From NCBI GenBank assembly GCA_039621445.1, contig CP154955.1, positions 23,212,064 through 23,276,063 on the forward strand: 64,000 bases of DNA. Reading direction: 5' to 3'. The notes beneath the pieces were generated by a model that saw nothing but the letters and a program-made list of their open reading frames with translations, had not been told where the DNA came from and searched no databases. This document shows positions 12,078 through 24,200 of this stretch, piece by piece. The position numbers and the translations under genes are program-made. Within the stretch, counting starts at the first letter, position 1, and each line of letters starts with the position of its first letter. The stretch is from Euglena gracilis (taxonomy: Eukaryota; Euglenida; Euglenophyceae; Euglenales).

Positions 12078-12981
12078 ATGCACGTGAACTTCCCAGTGTT
12101 TTGCGTGCTCGGATATACGAGTCACGGGAATTTCACACCTTTTATGACAAAAATGCTTGGTGACAACAAGGAAACCTTGCAAGCATTTTGCACAAGCTTG
12201 ATCCAACTTGAAGAATCCGTGAATCGGAATGCCCGATCCATGGAGGATGAAATTTCCCGGTTGGATGGGCGAATTTCTGATTTGTTGGGAAAGCCAACCG
12301 CGGAAAAGTCGCACACCACCGCAGAAACCCCCACCAAGACATCACACCAATTGCAAACCGTCTCAAATGCCGTAAAAGCGCTTGCGGGACAACTCCAGAA
12401 TGTGGAGGAGTCCCAAGGAAAACTTGTCCAAGACCTACACTGTGTTTCTGAAAAATTGCTCCACTTGGATGATTTTTCCCGTTACCGCAAACACATTAGG
12501 CATTTGGAGGCTGAGGTTGACCGTATTTGCGGCCAACTCCAGCTTGTGGAACATTTGGAAGAAACGGTGCATGAATTGTCCGCGAGTTTGGATAAAATGT
12601 CCACTCAGGTACCGGTTATTCGCCACCCACCGCGGTAAGTGCTGCGGTTGGAATTCCAAATGTACCAGAATTACGTTCTCAAAATGCCATTTCTGGAGTA
12701 GGAATCCCTACATGCACCACACACTTGGTACAACCCCCCGCAAAAAACGAACTGTAAACGGACATACCGTTGTCGGTTTGCAGGAGGACGTTTCGGCACT
12801 TTCCAAGCGAATTCCCGACATTAGTGGTATTCAAGCCGCTATTGGGGAATTGCAAACCCGATGCACTTTAGCGGAAACGTGCTCGCTTCTTTTAATGTTC
12901 AAGGGTCAAAAATGGTTTTTCACAGGCTCAATTGCCGATATGCAAATTTCGTCCCAGAAGACTGCTCTGTTTGTTGTTTAA
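12078..12981 (+). CDS. Coiled-coil protein, two exons or more
   Basis: Exon 12,078-12,608 ends at CAG|gtaccg. The next exon starts at 12,784 after tttgcag and continues in phase 0. The frame is rich in Glu, Leu, Gln and Lys with heptad spacing: LIQLEESVNRNARSMEDEI, SRLDGRISDLLG, AVKALAGQLQNVEESQGKL, HIRHLEAEVDRICGQLQL, LEETVHELSASLDK, then EDVSALSKRIPDIS and IQAAIGELQTRC in the second exon. The frame stays open to TAA at 12,979-12,981, or may splice again at about 12,880 to an acceptor at 12,924. The first part (about residues 1-35) is not coiled coil and may be intronic; the true start is uncertain. No catalytic domain is visible; a structural role is the only inference. It is one of two plus-strand coding signals in a mostly minus-strand window. 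Confidence 0.6.
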
Positions 12982-13162
12982 ATTTCACAAAAATATCTCG
13001 TACTTAAAGATTTTCAAAGCTTCAGTAATGCCGCACCCTCTAAGTGGTACATGCGTTAAGCTGCAGAAATGGTCGGTGTGCGTAGATGCACAGCAGTTGT
13101 CACAAAGAGGCAGTTGTCACATACAAAAAAGGGGGTGTAAGTACGGGGGTTTTGGAGTTTCT

Positions 13163-13193
<31 letters not shown>

Positions 13194-13210
13194 GCGCGCG
13201 TACGTGCGTG

Positions 13211-13642
13211 CTAGTTTGCGATCGCCTGCTGCATACGGAGATCGTCCGGGTCATCCATCCACGAGGTCTGCCAAGCTGTGTTGGCCTTCGCCTTATACCA
13301 CCCGAACACCCAGATCTGCCAAAGTAGAGGAGGAGAGAGAAAAAGACACAACGTCGACACGGAGACACCATTCAGAAAACAGCTACGTATAGGAGGGATT
13401 CTCAGCACAAACAACTCAGGGATCACCCGAGGGATTTCAAAGCACGCGTACACACAAAATGTCGCAAGCACTCACAAAAAACACCCATGCGTGCGCGCGC
13501 ACACACGCACGCACGCACACACGAACGTGTGGCACACAAACATGTGACGCACACACATGCATACACATACGTGTGTGCACGCATAAACACAAACACACCC
13601 ACCCACCCACACCCACACCCACACGCATACACACACCCGCAT

Positions 13643-13698
<56 letters not shown>

Positions 13699-14135
13699 CA
13701 TGCAGCCCGGGATGACCAGGTACTGAAGAAGCTGCACAGCCCGCTCCGCCTGAGGGCTGTCGTCAGCTCCAGGGGACTTCCGAAAATGCCCCAAACGTAA
13801 TCTGTCACTGACGACAGCTGTGGAAGTTCCACAGTTGGTCGCAACTGTTCAGGGGGAGGGGAAATGCGCTGGACGGCCCTCGGAAAAAATGCGCAAAAAA
13901 ATGTTTGTGACATTCCTAAGGGAAAAAGGACCTAGAAAAATTTCCAACAATAAGCCCAAAATTAAACCAAAATCACCAAACAGAGCTGAAACGAAGGCAT
14001 TTTAGCCAAAAAAAAAAGCACAAGCAACGTGTCACTCTCCGTTCACCATAACCAACAATGTCAGCCATGGTGCCCCTTACTTGCGACCAGGAGCAGGTTT
14101 CCCGCGCATTTCATCTTGCTCCATCTGCTCAGCTT
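13211..14135 (-). CDS. 3' end of an unrecognised gene, last three exons
   Basis: Exons 14135-14081, 13756-13699 and 13315-13211 (stop TAG) join with GT-AG sites and matching phases. The peptide begins with an acidic/Met-rich stretch ([16 protein letters not shown]), then [17 protein letters not shown] and a C-terminus [18 protein letters not shown]. It finishes with an acidic tail, [14 protein letters not shown]. The LVIPGCMIWVFGWY part is hydrophobic and could be a membrane segment near the C-terminus. The family is not recognised. The donor of the middle exon (ATG|gtgtgt) runs straight into a long GT tract on this strand. Exons further 5' should lie at 14.2-15.4 kb but were not found; a repeat copy fills part of that space. 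Confidence 0.6.
13488..13698. repeat. CA/GT microsatellite in the last intron of the 13.2-kb gene
   Basis: Interrupted CA units with CCCA and GCAC variants. On the minus strand the array begins at the first base of the intron after ATG at 13,699. Confidence 0.9.
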
Positions 14136-15480
14136 CTTGGCAGCAAGCTTTTGTCCAAGAATAAAATTTCCATTGAACAAAAGCTTGGATGATCAGCCCT
14201 TGAACTTGAAGCAATTTTGTGAAAACAACGTGAGGGAAGAATGGAGAATTTGAAAATTGGTGGAAAGAGGGATGGATGACAACATAGTTCAGAAGAACGG
14301 CGTTGAAGAACACCAATGTCAAATGTGTTTTTGACATATGGACAATGTGGACAACATGGATAATATGGACAAAATAAAATGCCTCCAAAAAGTGTATAAA
14401 AAAAAGTGGGAAAATGGAAAAAAATGCACAAAAAAAATGCGAAAAAATGCGCATTTTTGAAAAATTGACAAATATGTGCAAAAAAAATGCACAAAAATGC
14501 GCAGCGCATTTATCCCCCCTGCGTTCTTTAGAAAATAGGTGCCTTGCCAAAAGCAGCAGAAAAAGTGTGTGACATCTGGGAACGGCCCCAATGTACCAGC
14601 AGGTTGGGGCCATGCAATTTTTTTTACCAACCACAGGGTGGGGTCACTTCCACTCTTCAAAACCAGCCGCTCACTTTTTTTTTGGAAAACCAGTCAGTCA
14701 CCACCCCTGTGTGGGGGGGGGGTCGGCCACTCTGGAATCCAAAACGAAATTTGACCAAAAATATGAATAAAAAGGCCAAAAAAATTTCCGCTCCAGGTCA
14801 CTTCAGTGGCTTTTTGCTGCCCCTCCCCCCCCCCGCGGGTCCGGGCCAAAAACCAATCAACCACCCCCCAGATGTGACCAGTGGGGAACGCGACGCGGAC
14901 CCTGGAAAACCCGACGCAAAAAAAACACAAATGAATACAAAAAAATGAAGTTTAATTTTATGCATTTTGGGCAATTAGGTGTTCAAAAATGTCAAAAAAA
15001 ACATGCTTCTCATTTTGGGAACACGATGCTTTTGGAAAAATATGTCTTCTGTTGACCAAAAAAAATCAGAAATGACCAAAAACTGGTGAAAACTTGATTT
15101 CGGGACAAAACAGGTTCAAAATGCGGATATTATCTAAGTCAAAAAATATATATTCCAGAAATCGAAAACGATGTGGGATAAAAAAAATAAAAAAAACCTC
15201 GAAAACTTTGCCAAAATCAAAAGGTGCAAAAAAAAAGTGTTTGTGGTCCCCCGTTGATATCAGCGGCCAATATGTGAGGCCAGGAGGGATTGAGATTGGG
15301 CTTTCCAATCGGGGCTTTCCAATTGGGGCTTTCCAATTGGGACACGGTGACAGAACAAGATAATGCACATTGTGTGTTTTCCAACAATGGCTTGACCCAG
15401 GACAGGTCAAAGGTTTTATGCTGTCAGATTCTCTTGTGTTGAATAACCTTAGGTGGGACGGAGCGACACTGGGTTGGGTG
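14130..15480. other. Long A-rich stretch without recognised exons
   Basis: Apart from the repeat copy above, it has A-rich strings with ATGCGCA and AAAATGC motifs, and a short triplicate of CTTTCCAATYGGGG at 15,298-15,340. Missing 5' exons of the 13.2-kb gene may hide here. Confidence 0.5.
14615..14880. repeat. Dispersed repeat, GTCAGTCAC/GTCGGCCACTCTGG family
   Basis: It contains AACCAGTCAGTCAC, a G run with GTCGGCCACTCTGGAATCC, an A-rich part with AAAAAAATTTCCG, and GGTCCGGGCCAAAAACCA. The same order is found at 36,175-36,480 and, shorter, at 32,840-32,970. Confidence 0.75.
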
Positions 15481-15488
15481 TCATCAGC

Positions 15489-16145
15489 TTAAAGACTCAC
15501 CTTCACCCAGTGCAACCTTGGGCGTGGGGGTCCCCCCTGGGGTCCCCCAAGCAACCCCTGTTCGGCGCACAACATGTACACCGGCGGGAAGAGGTTCATC
15601 GGCCGAGTGGCGGCAGGCTGTGCCTCCACACCCCACACCTGGTGGGGGAGGGTCGCCCCGGGGGGGGGGGGGGACGGGGCGGCGGCACAGCCTGGGGGAC
15701 CACCCACAGCGCGGCGGGGCCCCCGGTGACCCCGGCGAGCAGCTCGTCACTCAACGAGGGCTTCGTCTTGCCCTCCGGGTTGCGGCCTGGGTCAGAGCCG
15801 CCCGAGGGGGTGGGAGGGGAGGGGTGGCCTTGGGGCGGCTGGGGCTGTGATAAAAATGCTTGTGGGGTGGGGGTGGAGGTACGTATGGAAGTCATGTCTG
15901 TACACAGTGTCATTGTCATCGTTGCTCACTGTGTACTTGTTACCGTTGCCTCACCAGCACGTGCGTCATCATTTTGCTGTCGTCTCACCTTATGGTTTAG
16001 AGTTATGCCATGATCGTGGTCAACTATCTATCTGCTACACTTCTTCACTTGGTTGCTTGTGAATGTGCAAATCGCAAGGAGGGCAAATTATAGCCAAAGA
16101 AAATAGCCCACAACCCCCCCACCCCCCCCCACCCACCCACCCACC

Positions 16146-16196
<51 letters not shown>

Positions 16197-19100
16197 GCAC
16201 ACCACAGTTCTAAAGGTCAACAACAATGGTTTAAAAATTACGTCGATGGGAAGGAATCACAAAGAAAGATACCGACGACGACGATATCGATGCGGTGCTT
16301 GGCAGTGTACTCCAACAGCCCCTGATGGACATCCAACAACAGGGCCACGCACATGGAAGCCATAACCCGGGTCCTGTACAGCTGGGCACAGAGAGGGGCT
16401 CACGGGCACGGGGAGGGGCTCACCGTCTTGGGCGTGGCATCCGGCTGGTCGTTGTAGTCCCAGCTGACATGAAACTCGTCCATGCAGACGAAAACCGTCG
16501 ATATGCGCTGCAGCGGCGTCGGGTTGGCCCCGACGGTGTAGAGGTGGACCCAGTCGTCGCGCCGCGCCACCGCCGCCAGCAGGCCCGCCGCCCGGCAGCC
16601 GCTGGCGGTGGGCGCCACCCCCAGCACGAACTTCAGCGGCCGCAGCGGCGCTGTGGGCGGGTTGCGGGGGACATGGGAGGGGTCGGCTCACAAGCGCCTG
16701 TCTGGCTTCTTTTCCCAACCCCGGGGGGGGGGGGGTGCGCCTTGTACTGTGGGGTACCTGTCCACAGCAGCCCCTCCCCGCCCGGGTGTTGGTTTTGTGC
16801 CAACCAAGGCAGAATTCGCTGGAAAGTGCCAGTTTCGGGCCCCGGCACGGAAGGCCCGGGGGGGGGTGCTGGAGCACCACCCACCCCAAAACCGGACCCC
16901 TCCCTGGGGGTTGAAAATGCCGGACCCTCCTGCCTGCCCACCTTCCCCCCCCCCGGGGGGGGGGTGGAAAGGAAAGGAGCCGGAAAACTCCTTGCAAATG
17001 AACCGCAACCTGCCTGGCACAAACAGCCAGGCACACCGTTCGCCATCAACAAGTCTGACCAGGGACCAATTCTACTGTCCGAGGCCCTTCCAGGGGACAA
17101 CAAAAAGTTTGAAAACAAACAGGCTGGACGATTGAACGTTGTGTTTACATCAGTGTGAGTAGTCAATATCAATATCATCATTATTATATAAGCACAGGTT
17201 ACTGAAGGAAACAGAACTTATGAGGAAGAAAAATAATAAAAATTCCCTTCCCACCCAATTTCTGCCGGGCTTTTTCTTGAGTATTTCATTGTTCTTCTTC
17301 ATCACGAGGTGGTGGGGACATCAGGTGCCCCCACCAAGAAAAAATGAGGGAGAAAGTGATACTGTGAGAGATTCCCCAATGTAAATATTTCGATGTTCAG
17401 CGAAAGGCATGGCTTACAGCGAGGGTGGCTTTGAGGCCAGCGTCCCACGTGCAGCGCCGCAGGCCACACACCGGGGGGACGTTCAGCATACGCCTCCCGC
17501 AAGCTGCTGGCGTGCGACCGCCCGGAGGTGATGGACTGCAGCGACGAGGCGAGGGGGCCGCTCCGATGATGCCGAGGGAGGCCGGGGGGACCAACTCTCC
17601 GACGGCATCGTACTCATATGTCACGACGTACCCCCGCATGCACACAGTAATTGGTTTTCAAAATTAAGTTTGCAATAATTTTAAGACAACCCCAAGCCCC
17701 AAGGCCTCTGCCAGCCCATGGTGTGTGTGGTGATGGTGTGTGCACATACACTGGCGCAGCACCCCCCTGTGCAGTGGTGCCTAAAGCAGACCTGCCGCAG
17801 CGCACCCTGCAAACCTGAGGCCAGACCTTGAAAGCAAGATTTTGCAAATGGTGACAATTCAATTTCCTCCCTGGAGAGGGGAGAGATGGGGCACTGCTGC
17901 AGAGAGCGGCGCTGTGGCAATGCACACACCATCACCACACACACACACACACACACACACACTATCGCCACACACACACACACACACACACACCATCACC
18001 ACACACACACACACACACACACACACCATCACCACACATACATACACCATCACCACATACACACACACACACACACACACCCCACCGGCTGGCAGAGGCC
18101 TTGGGGCTTGTGGTTGGAGTGGAGTGGTAGGTACGACCGCAAAACTGGAGTTGTGTGGAAATTATACTTCTCGCTGCAATCGCACAAATGTGGAGGCATC
18201 CCCAAGGTGGGGGAGGGGGGGTGCTCTGTGGGAGCGGCGACCTCCTTGTCCCGGTGAAGAAGGTGCGGCTGTTACGCCGCTGGGAATTGGGCACGGTGCA
18301 GCTGAGAGGGGAGGACGGATGGACGGCTGGAGGTCAGACGCCACTTCCCTTTCGTGCAGCAGAGGCCCCACAGTGCAACGCCGGCAAACGACGCCGGCAA
18401 CAAAACCTCAATTATTCTTTGGCCAATTGTCCTCAGAAACCCAAAAGATCTCCACCACATCCACGGTTCTGTAGAGACTCAACGTAGCTCAAAACCATGG
18501 CCAATCTTCTCCAAATACTGTCCAATTGTTTCTGAAACAGTGGCAGGCTTGTCGCTGAAAAAACCACAATTTTCTCAAGGTAATTGGCTGAGAGGCGTTC
18601 ATCCTTTTTTCTTGCATTTATCTCTGTTTTTTTTTGCATAATTTTTAGCGATAGGCAACTAATTGGAAAGCCTTGTGGTCAGGCTTCTTTTAACAACCCC
18701 AACCCCAACCGGGGGGGGGGGGTTCCAAATGTTATGGGTAGGGGGGAGAAACTGCACACAGGCCAGTCAAAAACTGCACTGCAAAAAAAAAATGCAAAAA
18801 AAACTGCAAAAAAAAACTGCAACGAAAACAACAACAATAAACAAGCTGAAATGGTGTGCATGTGCAAAACAACGTAAATTGCGACCACATGAGCACACCC
18901 CAATTCACCTAACTTTTTTTGCACACCTTTGGAGCCGACGATGACAAAAATGGAAGCAGTCAATCAAGGTGCACCATGCATGGTTTTGCATGCACTGAAA
19001 TGCAAGTCATGTGTTTGGATGCCGGGACACACCGGTTTTCCTGCACCAAAACTTGTACCGACCATGCCCACAGAGATGCCAAACGGTTTCCCATCTATAT

Positions 19101-20365
19101 ATGGGGAAAATGCTCCATTTCTTGCACGGGATGTTCACCAGTTTGGAACTTTCGGTCCATCACCTGGTAAAGTTTCCCTGTGTCACGATGAAGGAAAAAA
19201 AAACCACCACAAACTTTGAACATTGTCATTAGGGGATTTCCAAATGGTCTACAACCTGGGAATTGGCAAGACAGTTGGGGGCAAGACAATTGATGGGATA
19301 ACTGTAGACAACACAACTCATGAACAGATGATGCTGTTTCTTGAGAAACACCCTTCAAACATATAATCCAGCACCAAAAAAAAACAGACACCTCAGGTTT
19401 CCTCAAAACTGGAATCAAAAAATGCAAAAAAACTGCACGTGTGCAGTTTTTTCAGAAAACAAGCTGCAAAAAATGCAAAAAAACTGCAAAAAAAAACCAA
19501 AAACGTGAAAATTGCAAAAAAAAAACTGCAAAAACTGCACAGTGCATATTACCCCCCCCCCCCCAGTTATGGGGTGCCTACCCATCCCAGGCAACCCCTG
19601 GGGGTCAGTTTTGGGTCTGGTGCCTGCCAACCAAGCCGAATTTCGTTTGCAAATGGTCATTTTCGGGCCCTTGGCGCCAAAGGCATCAGGGGTGCCGGGG
19701 TTCTACAGCCCCACCCACCCCAAAACCCAACCCTCCCCTGGGGGGGTGGTCGAAAGGGACCTACCCCCTGCCTGCCCATATCACCCACCCCAGGGTGGGG
19801 GGTGCAACCCACCTTAAAAGCCCTGAAAGGGATCAGCCCATCAAAACCAAAAGAGTCAAACAAAGCAAAGGCCCACAAGAAATTTGTGGCCCAAAAAACG
19901 ATGAACACAGGGAAAGACAAGAAAGTGCCCTCACTGTGACACTCATGCCGATGAGCTGCAACTCAGTGGTTAGAAGATTTGGGCTGACTGGAAAATAAGA
20001 CTGATGGCAAACCTCCCTTGGGTGTTTGGAGCTCATGAAAATTCATGCATCGTTGATAGTTGTGGGGGGGGGGGGAACAATTGTAAACCAAAAACCAGAC
20101 AGGGACAAAACTAAACTAGACATTTGACTCAAACTGGGCACACATTTTCGACCCATCTTCGCATTTTTGGGCTGTTTTTTGAGGAAAAGAACAAATTCTG
20201 TTCCCAACTGCTGTCAGCAACGTAAAGGCTGCCACAAAGACATAGAAACTGCAATTAGTCTGCAGGGAGGGGGCACCTGTTAGTGCCCCGCAGCCACCGC
20301 TGCAGCCCGGGGGCGTCGAGGGAGGGGTCGGGGGAGGGCACGAACAGCGCCTTGGCCGTCGCCAT
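15489..20365 (-). CDS. Universal stress protein (UspA-fold) domain protein, seven exons
   Basis: Exons: 20390-20277 (ATG at 20,365), 18301-18242, 17560-17418, 16650-16424, 16381-16273, 15786-15692, 15638-15489 (TAA). Phases agree at all six junctions; the donor after 15,692 is GC, or GT three bases further on. The product is about 290 residues. A first part (MATAKALFVPSPDPSLDAPG) is followed by a Ser/Arg-rich linker and one USP domain: LKFVLGVAPTASGCRAAGLL, DDWVHLYTVG, GLLEYTAKHRIDIVVVG, then KTKPSLSDELLAGVTG and AALWVVPQ. The order first strand, LHxxHV-like strand, LLEYAxxxxxDIVVVG and SxxLLAGVxGxxxLWVV is typical of UspA proteins. The classic GxxGx9GS nucleotide motif is not clear, so nucleotide binding is open. 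The C-terminal 50 residues are outside the domain. The start could also lie upstream if the first exon is internal. Confidence 0.7.
16108..16204. repeat. CCCA and CA microsatellite
   Basis: C-rich CCCA units followed by about 25 CA units, in the intron between 16,273 and 15,786 of the second USP gene. Confidence 0.9.
16795..16950 (+). repeat. Dispersed repeat, copy 1 of 3
   Basis: It holds the order GCCAACCAAG, TTTTCGGGCCC-like with GGCGC hairpin remnants, CCACCCACCCCAAAACC, CCCTCCCTGGGGG, then CCTGCCTGCCCA. Copies 2 and 3 are at 19,620-19,790 and 42,255-42,430, all in the same orientation. Confidence 0.7.
17686..18117. repeat. Inverted repeat flanking a CA/CCATCACCA microsatellite
   Basis: Left arm at 17,686-17,745 (CCAAGCCCCAAGGCCTCTGC) is matched by its reverse complement at about 18,085-18,117. 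Between them are CA units punctuated by CCATCACCACA. The array could form a long hairpin within an intron of the second USP gene. Confidence 0.75.
18741..19555 (+). mobile_element. Dispersed element A, copy 1 (about 815 bp)
   Basis: It is nearly collinear with 25,520-26,403. Both begin GGGGAGAAACTGCACAC, have poly-A with AACTGC units, a unique core (AAGCTGAAATGGTGTGCAT, then CACATGAGCAC and GGTTTCC), then again A-rich AACTGC units, and end CTGCAC-GTGCATAT. No terminal inverted repeats or coding capacity are apparent. Confidence 0.8.
19620..19790 (+). repeat. Dispersed repeat, copy 2 of 3
   Basis: It matches 16,795-16,950 in motif order, with an intact CTTGGCGCCAAAGG hairpin. It directly follows element A copy 1. 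Confidence 0.7.
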
Positions 20366-20459
20366 TGCCCGCCGGGGCCGGAACGAGCTGCTGGGGACGG
20401 GAGAGGGGTCAGAGGGGGTGGTGGGGTGGTGGGGTGGGGCACAGGGGTTTTTTAAGACT

Positions 20460-20720
20460 GGGGGGAGGGGGGTCCCCCCCCACCCACCCACCCTGGGGCC
20501 CCCCAGGGGGGGTCCTGGGGGACCCATCCACTTTTCTTCAAAAATGGCCAAAAAATGCGAAAAATGCTAAAAATAGAACTTTTTCAAAAATTTTCGACGC
20601 CTTCGGCGTCAAAAAGAATATCCCACCAATCCCTGGGGGGACCCCCCCCGGGGGGGGGGGGGGGGCTCGGCCGGAACCACCCACCCTACCTCCCCCCGGG
20701 GGGCCCAAAGCTAAAAAAAA
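20460..20720. repeat. C/G-run palindromes with an internal GACGCCTTCGGCGTC hairpin
   Basis: C runs and G runs at 20,460-20,530 and 20,635-20,705 enclose A-rich DNA with a 15-bp stem-loop. It sits immediately upstream of the first exon of the second USP gene. Confidence 0.6.
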
Positions 20721-21235
20721 AACCCCTGGTGTGGCACAGTCATTCCCTGAGAGGCTCCTGGGGAGGATCACACGTGCAAACCCCGCACCATCGTTCTGTT
20801 GAAACCCCATCCCCTCATCCCCTCCCCCACCGCCAAAAGTCAACCAAAGACCCTCAACCCCCCGGACAGTTGGGGTGGCTGGGGAGGGCTCTGAAGGGAA
20901 GGGAGCTGCAGAAAAAGACACAAAGAAGGGGGGCTTTGACCCGAACTTTTTCTGCAACTTGCTGGGTCAAAAATTCTTTTATTTTACTAACAAGCCCAAA
21001 AATTAGGCTGCGTCAAAATTTCTAAAAAAAATGGATGCTGGTTCAAATGCAAAATGTGGTGAGGTCAACGTTATTTGGAAGAATGTTACAACGTTGCACG
21101 GAAATAACGAGAAATAAAGAAAAGGCAAAACCAGGAAAAATATGCCAAAAACTGAAAACAGCAAACGCGTTCCCCTCTGCTTCAGGTCCAGCTCAAATTA
21201 CCAGTTTTGCTTCCAACCCAGGATCGTGCAGTGGT

Positions 21236-24200
21236 TCAGTGGCTGCCCGGCAGTGCAACAGAGTCATGCGGCCGCCACACAGCACGATGAGAAACCCCTT
21301 TGGCAACCCCCACCCCCACCCTGGACACGCAGCGGTGGGCAGGCAATGGGGCCCAGGGGTAACGATGCCTGGCCAAGTCGTCGGTGCTGCTGGCCACGCG
21401 GGTGACGCCCTTCGACGACGCCCGGCTGTTGGGTTCCGCGGGCTTCGGCGGCGGCTCGGGCGGGCGGTTCCGAGGCGCGCCGAGGGGCATTGGGCTGAAG
21501 TACATGTTGACGTCCATCTGCTGCGTCAGGTCCGAGTCGGTGTGCACGACGAGCTTCTCTGCGGTGGTGGAGGGAGGATTGGGCAAAGGCGACAGATCAT
21601 TTCACTGCTGAGTCTCAGCACCCTTTTGTTGGAGTCTCGGGTGAGGACAAAATAATTATCCTCCGCCAACGCCCCCTCATGCATCTCTGGGAGTCTTTGT
21701 AGACCCTCTCCTGGAGGGGGGGGGGAGCTCCAGGCGGCCCCAATTTTCGTCCAGTTGCAGCTGCCCCTGTACACCCCCAACATACACTCCAAAACTCCAC
21801 GCATACCCTACACAGCAGGGCGGCCCTTAAGGGAAAAAAACTAAAAAAAATTCTGCTGTCCAAGCACATTCAAAAAAAATTATATTATGAAAGAAAAAGC
21901 AGACACAAAATTGGACATTTTTCAACAAAATTAGGTCAACGTGGGGAAAAAAGAATTTCTGGCATCCTTAGACCTTTGCCAAACCAGCCAAAACATCAAA
22001 AAATGCCATCTTCAACTGTTTGGTTTTCGGCCCTGTTCAAACTCTGGACAGGCCCTTGGTCGGCCCTTCGGCCAAAGGCGATCTTTGAGAAAACCTGCTA
22101 CACAGTACTCCCCACAGTGCCCTACACGCAAGTGTGAGGGCTCCGCTTTCGTAATCTCTTGGGCAAAACTTCAACACCAAAATGCAGTGTATATATGGTG
22201 AACACAAAATAAAAATACATAATACATGATGGGTGCAATTTCTGTTTAAAAACCACAAAATTTGTTGTGGTTTCCGGTCTGTTATCAATTGGAACAGGGC
22301 CATCCAAAAATACCCCAAAACGGACGGAAAACCTTGAAGAATTAACGCCCATCCGGCACACCACCTTAAGGTCCAAACCAACCCACTCTCACCCACTCTC
22401 AAAAGCTGCATTCTGTCGTATCGTCAGCCGAAGAGTTTGGGACAGGGTGCGAGCTGAGCAGTTGGGGCTGAGATGATTCAGAGGAGCCACCCCAACTGAA
22501 ACGGGACGGTGGCTCCCCCGCAGCGAAACCGAAGGCGGGGCCACACCCTTGAGGTCGGCGGGGTGCACGGGCCCGACGCACCACACTTCCAGGGAGTGGA
22601 TGGTGAAGTCCGCGGTGAGCTCGGCCCCAGGCTGCCTTGTTGGGGGTCGCTGGGGGTGCCGGCACACCTACGCGTCCCCCTCCCCTCAAATGGAACCCTC
22701 AAATGCCGGCCAGGCATCATTCTTTCCTTAAAAAAAAAACCCCTGAAAAATGCATTAAAACTTCTTTCGCCAAAGCGTCTTAAATAATTGCCTTGAAATG
22801 CCCTGAAAACAAATGGTTCAGGCAGATTTTCTCGACAACGCAAAATTGAAGGTTTAAAACCTTGACAAAAAAGCCAACTCCAGGGGGGAAATGGCATTCC
22901 TGCAACATTGTCCAATTGACCAAAACTCAAAAAATCTGTTTCTTTGGGCTTTTTGTTGTTGATTTTGGACCACGTCAAAATCAAAAAAAAATGGCCCGAT
23001 GCCTGGACCACTCTTGGACCTCCCCATGGAAAACAGTGGTTTAAAACCCTTCAAAGCATACACGGCTCTAAGGAAAAAACACCGTAGATGTATCAAAATC
23101 TGAAAAAGACATTTTCCTAACAAACGATTTCTGGTGCCTGCCTGTGCCACCTCAAGTCCAGTCTGTTCGTCACAGTTGGACACCAAAGGCGGACACTGAA
23201 ACGTCTCACAGCTGTAGAGGGAATGACCAAATATTGGGGATGGGGAATGCCTCTTCAAAACGGAAAAACTTGGGACAGCAACCTTTGAGGCAAACACTAA
23301 AAGGGCGTGTCCACTGCCGCAACACGCATCGCACCTCGTGCGGGTGGAATGAAGAGGGAAAATAAAAGAAACTAGCAGTCTTTTGGGAGAAATTCGTTTT
23401 GTGGCATATTCCTAAGTTCTAGTGCAAGTTCCTAAACTTTGGGTGATCAACCCACGTTTTGGGGAAGAAACGTGGCCATAAATGGCCAAAAAAAAAGTTG
23501 TCAAAAATCGGCAAAATTTGGCAGAGACGCTGCAAAGATTGTCAAAACTGGCCAAAAGTGCCAAAAAAGTGTCCAAAAGCGGCCAAAATAACCAGAAATG
23601 GACGAAAATGCCAAAAATTGCAAAGTGACCAGAAAAGCCAAAAAGTTGCCGAAAATGATCAAAAGGCACCAAGGACATGTTTTTCCCCCATTTTGTCCTT
23701 TTGCACAATACCATGCCCCCCCCCCCGAGCTGTTCCCGTCCCCGGGGCCCAATGGGAACAGCTCGGGTGGGGGGAACCTTGGTCCCCCCCCCCCCGAGCT
23801 GTTCCCATACCCGAACCTTGGGCAGCCCAAAAGGTTTTTTTTTTGGCAACTGTTTTGGATGTTCGAAAAAACTGGTCAATTTTAAACACATTTGCCAAAA
23901 AATAAAATTTTGAAAAAGTCCTAAGTCCTAAAAGCGTCGATTTTGAGCACTTTTTGGGAAAATTCTTTGTAAAAAGTGCTATGACAGTGAGCTGTTCCCG
24001 TCCCCCCTTTGGGAATAGCTTGGGGGGGGGGGGACAGCTCGGGGGGGGGGGGCATGGTATGTGATCCTCCTTTCTTTTTTCCTGATAGAATTGCATTTTT
24101 TTTTGCAATTTTCCAAATGCTTTTTGGTGATTTTCATTGCTTGGTTTCTTTGTTCACTGGAGTGGAGTTTCACTTGGAAACAGCCAAAAGTGAAAATTGG

